Assembly: GCA_034509495.1 (NCBI GenBank)
Contig: CM067505.1
Coordinates: 3,221,594-3,285,593, forward strand
Source of the DNA: Acestrorhynchus altus
Taxonomy: Eukaryota > Chordata > Actinopteri > Characiformes > Acestrorhynchidae
DNA length: 64,000 bases
Direction: 5' to 3'
Position 1 is the first letter of the stretch, and every line of letters starts with the position of its first letter. The notes under the pieces are model-generated. The model was given only the letters and a program-made list of their open reading frames with translations, was not told the origin of the DNA and did not search any database. Below are positions 56,838 through 64,000 of this stretch, in pieces. The translations under genes were made by a program, and so were the position numbers.

Positions 56838-57289
56838 ATATGTAGAAGGAAGAATATCTCCAGGGTTGGTGATTCATTTGGCTCCCGTACCAACAGCTAC
56901 ATTCCTCCTGAAAAAACCTGTATTTTAGACATTAAAGCAGATATTTTTTGGCTGATCTGCTGCGTCTCAGGTCTGGGAAAACGGAGTAAATTTGATTTCT
57001 TGGCTGAATTCTTGCTTTAAATGAGAGCTTCCACTCTGGAGTCACAAAAACACCGGAATCAAACCCCCGCAGGGTAGACTGGGCCTGCTAGTGGTGAACA
57101 CAGAATTCTGCTTCTCGTTGAACACGGCAGAATGAGCACCCTTGGAAACATTCATCTGCAATTAAAAGCACAGATGGTCATAAGAAAATAACTTGAATTA
57201 AATCACCGGACCAAGTAAGTTACAGTAGAACAGCCAGTCATAAGCTCACTCTAATCATGTCTCTCTGAATCATCTCCAATATGCTTTAA

Positions 57290-57905
57290 GAGATTTTCTT
57301 GGTTTTGGTTCCTCCAGTGATTTTTTCCCCTCATCCTTTAGAGAGATTTTCCTTGGTCTTGGTGAATATTCTAGTGAATGTTCCTCATGGTGGAGTGTTG
57401 ACTGTTCCTCTCAGAGAGGGTTGGCTCCCTGCCATTGCTATTCCTCGTGATCTTAGACAGTTTCACCTTCTAAGAGTAGAACGAGTCATGAGATTTGGTA
57501 CCTTCTTGTGGATATTCCTAGAATAAGTCTTGGTTCCTTTCAGTGGCTCTTTCCCACAATCGCAGTGAGTTTCTAATTGGTATTTTCTAACCTGGCTTTG
57601 GTTTCTCTGGGCTTATTCCTCACAATCTTAGAATTTCTACTTTTGAGTCTTGGTTCCTTTAAAGGTTTCTTCGTGCTGGTCTGAAAGAGTTACTTATTGT
57701 GATTCTTGGATTGCTTCAGTGGTTCTTCTTCAGTGGTCCTAGTTTTTCTTTTCTCCCGGTGGTTCTTCCTTGTGGCCTTAGATAGGTTTTCTTTTTGACT
57801 CTTGGTCAAATTGTCCAAATGGTTGTTCCTCATGTTTGTTGAGAGTTTTCTTTCCTCTTGCGTCTTGATTCCCCCTAAAAGCTTCATCCTCTAAGAGTAG
57901 AAAGA
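57290..57905. repeat. Degenerate minisatellite with 'ttggttcctccagtgattcttcctc' units
   Basis: Words 'cttggttcctttcagtgg', 'ttcctcgtgatcttagac/gag' and 'agttttc..ctttt' recur about every 55-75 bases, at least eight times. Irregular and old. Confidence 0.6.
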
Positions 57906-58050
57906 GTCTTACTTCCTCCCAGTGATTTTTAGACTTTTATACTTTATATTTCTATATATTTCTATACTCATACTTTGAGTCTTGGAGATTGTTCCCTTTT
58001 GTGTCTCTCATTTTTAGTTAAATTTAACTGAATTGATTCATTGTGTGGTT

Positions 58051-58072
58051 TTTTTGTTTGTTTGTTTGTTTG

Positions 58073-58104
<32 letters not shown>

Positions 58105-58112
58105 TTTTTTTG
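58051..58112. repeat. (GTTT)n/(CTTT)n microsatellite
   Basis: Five GTTT units pass into about eight CTTT units. Confidence 0.93.
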
Positions 58113-58306
58113 GGTTTCACACAAATACAGAAGAATGTTTTCTAGACTTGTCAAAAATAAATGTACTCCGTGTACTCAGAGATATAATTGAAGTATTGCC
58201 CATTCTTGTCCCAAAGTCAGCAAACAGAGCTAATGGGAGATGATGTGCACCCTATTCCTGCACTCATTCGCCTCATGTTGCTAATTGGGATGAATAAATT
58301 TCAATG

Positions 58307-58311
<5 letters not shown>

Positions 58312-58371
<60 letters not shown>
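58312..58371. repeat. (CT)n microsatellite
   Basis: About 30 CT units. Confidence 0.97.
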
Positions 58372-58373
<2 letters not shown>

Positions 58374-58519
58374 TTCCCCTCCTCTGAGCTTGCATCCATG
58401 CTTGTTAATGGCTTCCCGGCTCATTGATAGCCCAGATGTTTTGTTTTTTTTATAATAAAACATGATCATCAGGGAAGTGGACACGGCACTGCCTTCCGCA
58501 TCTTTGCTGCATTAGGCCA

Positions 58520-59110
58520 CGTGGGAGACGCTGCGAGAAAAGCAAAGCAAAAGCAACACAGTCGATTCCAAAGTGACATCAAAAATTATTCTGACCAATC
58601 ACCAGCTTTCAAAAGAGTTCAAAAGTACCTACACAACCTCTGTGCTCCTTCCCTCCTACTGCCACCAGTTTACTCCCGGCTGGTTGTCCAAAGGTTACAG
58701 TGCAGCTTGTACCGTGCAGCACGTTATTAAGAAATGGCAGCTCATGAGAACTTTGAAGGTCAAGAGGAGATCTGGAGGACCAAGACACCTCCTTGTAGGC
58801 TGGTAAGAAAGGCAGGTGTTTTGCTGAGTAAAGAATGATGGTGCACGGTTCTACTATGCAGCATTGCTTGCACAAACATAATCTTCATGGTATGGTTTGT
58901 ACAAACAATAATGGGCTTCTCTAAGAAGCTGAACATCTGAAAGTGCAACGAACCAATGCCTGAAAGGAAATAGCCGTGTTCCCAGCTTGTGGTTTGTACA
59001 ATGCAGAACATTAGTAACAAATGGCAGTTCAGGGAAATTGTGCTCGAACTGTCCAAGTCCAAGGAGCCCAGGAACACTCTTGTATGCTGGTAGGAAATCA
59101 GAACTTTCTG
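58520..59110 (+). pseudogene. Tc1-like transposase remnant with internal duplication
   Basis: 58705-58805 reads CTVQHVIKKWQLMRTLKVKRRSGGPRH, the decayed second DNA-binding helix and GRPR-like hook of a Tc1 transposase. 58825-58890 corresponds to the following 'gtgcactgttctactgtgcag' region of that family. A second, more decayed copy of the first piece lies at 58990-59090 ('gtacaatgcagaacattagtaac', 'aatggcagttcagggaaattgt'). Confidence 0.65.
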
Positions 59111-59229
59111 GAAGGTTTCAAGAACGTCAATAATGATGGTGTCAATAATGATCTTAATGGAATGATTATTAGAGGGAGATCTTTCCCGCAGAAGGTCAAA
59201 CTCTCAGCGTAGATTAACGGTATTTTTTA

Positions 59230-59600
59230 TTTCAGTACCTGATGACACAGCGACCATAGTGTGAAATCAGGGGGATACGCAAAAAAACCTTCAGCTCAAT
59301 ATGATGAAAAGCAAAAGTTATGACAACAGGAAAGACCACGGACAAAGACCCTTGAGAGCCCCTTTCGATGGCAGCGAAAACAAACAAATCGATCTTTGAC
59401 CTAATCAAGTTTCTCCTCTCACTCGCAGCCCAGATGACCAAACTGGATCTCTGTTATTTGGACATATTATGAGAAAAAGTGATTCAGTGGAAAATGCAGC
59501 TTTGCTTGGAACGGTTGGAACAGAAGGTAAAAGAGGAGGATGGGAGCCAACAGCGAGATGGATGGGTACCATCAGAGAGGCGCTGTATACGTCCAAATGT
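59230..59600 (+). pseudogene. Probable retroelement remnant
   Basis: Frame 59455-59590 reads GHIMRKSDSVENAALLGTVGT then EPTARWMGTIREA, resembling the 'GHI-R...G...GRR..RWMD.I' tail common in LINE-encoded proteins. 'cgatctttgacctaatcaagtttc' upstream belongs to the same repeat. Identity uncertain. Confidence 0.4.
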
Positions 59601-59862
59601 TTGCAAATGTTTGATTTGTTAGAGGGGTTTAAAGCCCTGGAATGATGAGGCTTTTGAGATGATTTGGGGACGTGAGGTGGTGGTCATCCAACACTCTGAC
59701 CCCAGTAACACTGAGCAATGTTCCAAAACCTAGTAGATAGTATTTTCTGGACAGTGGAGACAGTTACTCCAACAAAAGCAGGATAAACTCTTTTAATACA
59801 CTTGATTTTGGATGAAACGGAATGAGCTGGTGTGCCAGTACTTTTGTCAGCCTGGTGTAAGA
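59585..59862 (+). repeat. R1 repeat copy
   Basis: 'acgtccaaatgtttgcaaatg', 'ggggtttaaagccctgga', 'gtggtggtcatccaacactctgaccccagtaac', 'ctccaacaaaagcaggataaactc' and 'gagctggtgtgccagtactttt'. Confidence 0.72.
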
Positions 59863-59864
59863 TG

Positions 59865-60465
59865 TTGCTGCCCCTGAGGTGACATTCACCATAAATAAAT
59901 AATAAATAAAGGCCAGGACTTAGTGAGGATTGATCCAGCGACTCTTTGTTGGTTCTTAGGTGAGGGAAGATTGGTCATTTGCTGACCATCACCTGAGACT
60001 GACCAATCATGCTGAAAACCGGCCAGTTCCAGTCACTGGATGATTACATCTCCAGTTTAGTCTAGTGTTGCAAACAGAATAAAGGTGAGTAGAATGAACA
60101 CTATTGGTGAACCACTGGCATCCATTCATTGTGAGGAGCACCAGCACACGTGACTCTGTATGACTATAGCAGTACTGCTGGACATCGTCATTAACTCGGG
60201 AGTGTCATTTACTTTCACATCCCATCTTTAAATTACCTTCAGCTGCAAAGTCCAGTTGGATAGTGCAGCACTTTAAACTAGGAGCTCAGAGTTATGAAAG
60301 AACCTACAGCAATTAGGTTGATTAGGATCTTTGCCAGTGTCCTGTTGATGGTCCAGTTCTGGAATCATTCAAACATCATGAAATGTGTGTAAACTCTAAT
60401 GATCTGCTGTGATTATCTGTTGCTGTAATTGCTCTTATTTTGTGCTCGGGCCGATAAGAGGGGCG
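59865..60465. other. Intergenic, nothing recognised
   Basis: Unique-looking; no long frame or microsatellite. Confidence 0.3.
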
Positions 60466-60468
60466 GCC

Positions 60469-60505
60469 GTGTGTGTGTGTGAGTGTGTGTGTGTGTGTGT
60501 GTGTG
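60469..60505. repeat. (GT)n microsatellite
   Basis: About 18 GT units with one GAGT break. Confidence 0.95.
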
Positions 60506-60763
60506 GTTGCAGCTTGCATTATGCGGGTTTGTGTGACCATACCTGGGGGTGGGGGGGTGGTGGTAATGCGTGTTTGACGTAAAAAGGCCCTAATTTGGGA
60601 GGTGATTGATGGTTTAATATTGCTGCCTGGAACCTCACTGCCCCCTCCTTCCCAATGAAGCTGCAGGCAGGCACGAAGCTACGGCACAATGCGAGAGCAC
60701 TGTCACTATCTATTCCATCGTCAAAGGGAAAGAGAAAAACTAGTGGAGGATATTAAACCCAGT

Positions 60764-60858
60764 CCATGTGTGTGCGTGTGTGTGTGTGGTGTGTGTGTGG
60801 TGTGTGGTGTGTGTGGTGATTGGGGGGATGGCGGGGGAGGGTGGGGTTGGTTTGGGGA
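60764..60858 (+). repeat. GT-rich array ending in a G-quadruplex-prone tract
   Basis: An irregular (GTGTG/GGTG)n run to 60818, then G-tracts of 6, 5, 3, 4 and 4 bases in 60822-60857. Confidence 0.75.
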
Positions 60859-60901
60859 GAGTAAGCTAGACAAAGTATGTTAAAGTGGGATTTAGTTGCG
60901 T

Positions 60902-60905
<4 letters not shown>

Positions 60906-60998
<93 letters not shown>
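60906..60998. repeat. (GT)46 microsatellite
   Basis: 93 bases of pure GT, the longest perfect dinucleotide array in the window. Confidence 0.98.
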
Positions 60999-60999
<1 letters not shown>

Positions 61000-61301
61000 G
61001 GACAGAGTTACAGAGGGTAAGACAACACAGATAACAGAGTCTATATTAGTGAAAGAGTGAAACGGGAGTGGTGTGATTTAACAGGGGGATACACACACCT
61101 TGCCTGAGTGTTTGCACTCCCCTGAGTTGTAGATCTGTGGTGGAGCAGCGTGCATGCGGACACACACTAGAACAGGTTCTGTGTACTAGATATACAACAC
61201 AAAATTGAGGGTGGTCTACTTGGGGGAGGGAAGTGAGGCAGGGGTAGAGTGAGCGAGAGTAAGAGAGAGAAAGGAATGAGAGATTAGAAGTGTTCTCATT
61301 G

Positions 61302-61303
<2 letters not shown>

Positions 61304-61363
<60 letters not shown>
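61304..61363. repeat. (GT)n microsatellite
   Basis: About 30 GT units. Confidence 0.97.
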
Positions 61364-61365
<2 letters not shown>

Positions 61366-61472
61366 AATCCAGCAGTGAAATCTAAATCTACTGACTTTGA
61401 TCTGAGGTCACTGACGGTCAACGCGGCCGTGTTAGCTGCACTTCAGCACTTTTTCTAGCTAAATAACCATTT

Positions 61473-61487
61473 GCTCTCTCTCTCGTG

Positions 61488-61570
<83 letters not shown>
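61473..61570. repeat. Compound (CT)n(CA)n microsatellite
   Basis: About 19 CT units with one CGTG break, then 28 CA units. Confidence 0.97.
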
Positions 61571-61573
<3 letters not shown>

Positions 61574-61878
61574 CTCTCTTCTGCTGCCTTCCACTCATCT
61601 GTTTTGTGTCCTGGGCCTTCACCTCGCGTCACCTTTACACACCCTCTTCAGCCTCCCCACAGTATGTTTCAACTCCACACGTCCACTGATGGCCCACTCA
61701 GAGGAGAGACGTCCTTCTCCAGGCAAACGTTACAGGCTTACTTTAGAGGAAGACGTGCTCAGCACCTAAAACTGTCAGTTACTGTACTGTCAACGAGAAG
61801 ATGTCCTCCTCTTCCCAGACGTGTATCGAGATGTAAAACACGTGACCACGTGGGAACTCTGGAATTCTAATCTTCCGT

Positions 61879-61897
61879 AAAAAAAAAAAAAAAAAAA
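61879..61897 (+). repeat. Poly(A) run of 19
   Basis: May mark the 3' end of a retroposed sequence. 61600-61870 upstream holds an ordinary-looking frame (61604-61870, +) without recognised similarity. Confidence 0.5.
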
Positions 61898-62599
61898 TGC
61901 CCAGGAATAATTTCACGTCAGTATTTGCTTCCACTGTCTGTTCATATTTGGTTTACAATTTGTTACATCTTTATTTATTTATTTACTTATTTATTTGTTT
62001 TTAAATAATCCCACTTTCGCTCCTAAACACCAAGTCATCACTGTCTAAATGTAATATCTGTAAATCTGCAGCATGGGGAAGGAGAACACCTGCTTCACTT
62101 TCAATGGAAATCAATGGACTTTCATTCCAAGTCATTTTTTATTGGTCCATTCATCATGAAATGTTGACAGTATGAAGAACGACTGTCATATTTAAAAGTA
62201 AAGAAAGGGGGAAAATGCATGTTAGGAGCTGCATTCAAAAGCTTCTCCGATTGGTTATTTTAATGAGCAAGAAAATACACTCTTTGCGCTTTGTTTCAAT
62301 CCATGGATCACTGTGCAGTTTAACGTGGAGCAGGAGAACCGTCCAGCCAGCAGAGCCCTTCAGAACCTGCAGCGTAAACCCGATAGTTGGGTCAGACCAA
62401 GGTCAGATCACTTCTCACCACAAAGGAGTTCTCCAGAGTTAGTTGGGGACCGGACTGAGACCACCTCCTCGGTAGGGGCTGGGTATAGTTGTTTTGGTCC
62501 ACATCCAAGTGTGAGTACTGTATTCACACCTGCCCAAGCTAACTGCACCAAGGGTGAAAATGAGATCCATTTAACCAGACCATAAAGTGCAGGCATGAA

Positions 62600-62640
62600 G
62601 ACATTATTCTATTCTATTTCTATTCTATTCTATTCATTAA
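62600..62640. repeat. TTCTA pentanucleotide repeat
   Basis: About six TTCTA-like units with a T insertion. Confidence 0.85.
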
Positions 62641-62665
62641 AAATACATTGTGTTCCCTGACAGAT

Positions 62666-62680
62666 CCAGCAGGGGGCGCT
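62666..62680 (+). promoter_or_regulatory. Strong CTCF-type motif
   Basis: CCAGCAGGGGGCGCT matches all 14 positions of the extended CTCF core CCASYAGRKGGCRS. Plus orientation, opposite to the site at 18661. Confidence 0.5.
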
Positions 62681-62684
62681 CGAT

Positions 62685-64000
62685 TCTCTCATTGCTTAAG
62701 CAAGGTCACATCCCGGCCCTCAGCCCCTCTTAGCGCTTCTGGAAGAAGTCCTCTACAGTTTTGTTCACAGGATGCCACAGAGACACCGGTGAACACGGTA
62801 GACATGGTTCTGCTCCAGTATAGAGTAAACTGGGTTCACGTGTTTCCCATTTCCCATCTTCCAAAAGCAGTAGAGCTGCTGTAGAGCTGATCCTTTGTGG
62901 TCCTCAGATTCGATAATGTTAGTAAATATTAGGAGGGTCTCGTTTGTCAAAGTGTGACTATTTAAAGATGTCTCGGTATTTTATTATTTACTCACAAATC
63001 AGCGAAAAACAAAATGCGGTTCTGTTGATTCTGTACGGAGACATGTTTACAATCGATGTAGCGATGGCCAGATTTGTCATTTTACTTCCCCGACTTTTCA
63101 TTATAAGACATTTCATTTCGGAGGCGAGAAACAAGAGATCTCCTTCAACACGGCGGAAAGATTTCTGACACGTTGAAAAAGGCCTGTAAAAGAAAACAAT
63201 GAGCGCCTCCACTCTTCTTCTGGAAATATCATTCAGCTGAGACTGGAGGCAGATGAGTCAGACGCAAAGTCGCATACGAAGAAATATTTTGATCAAAGAG
63301 AGACAATCCGAGTGCTGCTTCTCGAGAGCCAAACGATAGAAATGGGGGAGAACAGTTTGATTCTGATTTTAAGCAAACGAGCTTAGGAGGAGACGTTTTT
63401 CCGAAGCGTTCTTTCCTCTGGACACAGATTGACCTTTGGTTGACGTTAGAGATCCTGAGTGGAGTGAAATAACCAAACAACCAACATCAGCATAATACAG
63501 TTAAAATTGATTTTATGTGCATGACATTTCATTTAAATCCGGGCAAATATCTGTCATTGTGTCTCTGGGAGGCTTAGCTGTAACACTAACCCCCCGGTAA
63601 GGAGGCTGTACTTTAGGTGGTCTGATGAACACTTAGGACTTCCACAACCGCAGCTCAGCAATGAAACACACCTACAAGGAAAGAAGTTATTTCACGGTGC
63701 AAAAACAGTGTTCAGTGGGAATCTGGAGGGATTTCTGGCCGATTGCGGGCACACGTTCTCAGATGACGTTGCTATGGCAACACAACAAGGTAGCCAAAAG
63801 CGGGAGTCTGCTAGGTCTAACCCTCCCAACATTGTAGCATTGTGTGATATTGGGTGGATGGCAGATGGGAACTGGACATAACATAATTGGCACAAAATTC
63901 AAAATGAAAAGACGTTACACTCCTCCTATCATGCTCCATTCATATTGCACACCAGCTGCTCACTTCTTTTTCTGTCTATTCGGAGTTTCAGGAAAAAAAA
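62685..64000. other. Single-copy-looking region, no gene recognised
   Basis: No microsatellites or named repeats over 1.3 kb, which is unusual here. Opposed frames at 62944-63168 (+) and 62988-63212 (-), and a minus frame at 63229-63480, have no recognised motif. It could hold conserved non-coding sequence or an unrecognised exon. Confidence 0.3.

Noticed and set aside
62944..63212. Opposed frames in the right-hand unique block
   Set aside because: No domain recognised and mutually exclusive; kept only as a note in the region entry.

Overview
This window is vertebrate nuclear DNA, almost certainly from a ray-finned fish and probably a teleost. The evidence is GT-AG introns, two vertebrate-type genes (a fructosamine-3-kinase family gene with six coding exons and an intronless-coding alpha-1,3-fucosyltransferase of the FUT9 type), very dense (GT)n/(CT)n microsatellites, Tc1-like transposon debris, a LINE 3' end and tRNA-derived SINEs. 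Several interspersed repeats look like those I associate with otophysan fishes (characins, catfishes). That finer placement is from memory and not proven here.

Layout. 0.6-3.0 kb: fn3krp/fn3k on the minus strand, complete, six exons, 307 codons, with a CpG-richer 5' end near 3.0 kb. 6.87-7.97 kb: a fut9-like gene on the plus strand, 366 codons in one exon, with a splice acceptor 8 bp before its ATG. The two genes are head-to-head. From about 8 kb to 64 kb I find no convincing host protein-coding exon. Long reading frames there come from microsatellites, minisatellites or transposon remains.

The 56-kb non-coding part is a patchwork. (1) At least 16 copies of one short, apparently non-autonomous repeat with terminal inverted repeats, called R1 here, in both orientations; one is interrupted by another repeat and one has a tandemly iterated 3' half. 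(2) Degenerate Tc1-family transposase pieces near 6.4, 28.2, 31.1, 33.3, 49.6-50.3 and 58.5-59.1 kb. (3) A LINE reverse-transcriptase 3' end at 43.5-44.25 kb. (4) tRNA-derived SINE pieces. (5) A large foldback element at 42.0-42.5 kb with a relative at 34.6-35.1 kb. (6) Minisatellites at 21.2-22.1 kb (nearly G-free), 32.6-33.1 kb (11/12-bp units), 23.1-23.6 kb, 57.3-57.9 kb, and degenerate TTAGGG-like arrays at 43.2-43.5 and 45.3-46.0 kb. (7) About 40 microsatellites, several with nearly 40 or more dinucleotide copies.

Between repeats lie single-copy-looking blocks rich in homeodomain-type TAATTA cores (near 4.9, 18.3, 20.9, 24.8, 28.7, 31.8, 38.1 and 53.7 kb) and two strong CTCF-type motifs (18.66 kb minus, 62.67 kb plus). 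This suggests part of the window is a regulatory gene desert or a very large intron. That is inference and needs cross-species alignment. I see no clear evidence of a wholly new biological system; the most unusual items are repeat architectures.
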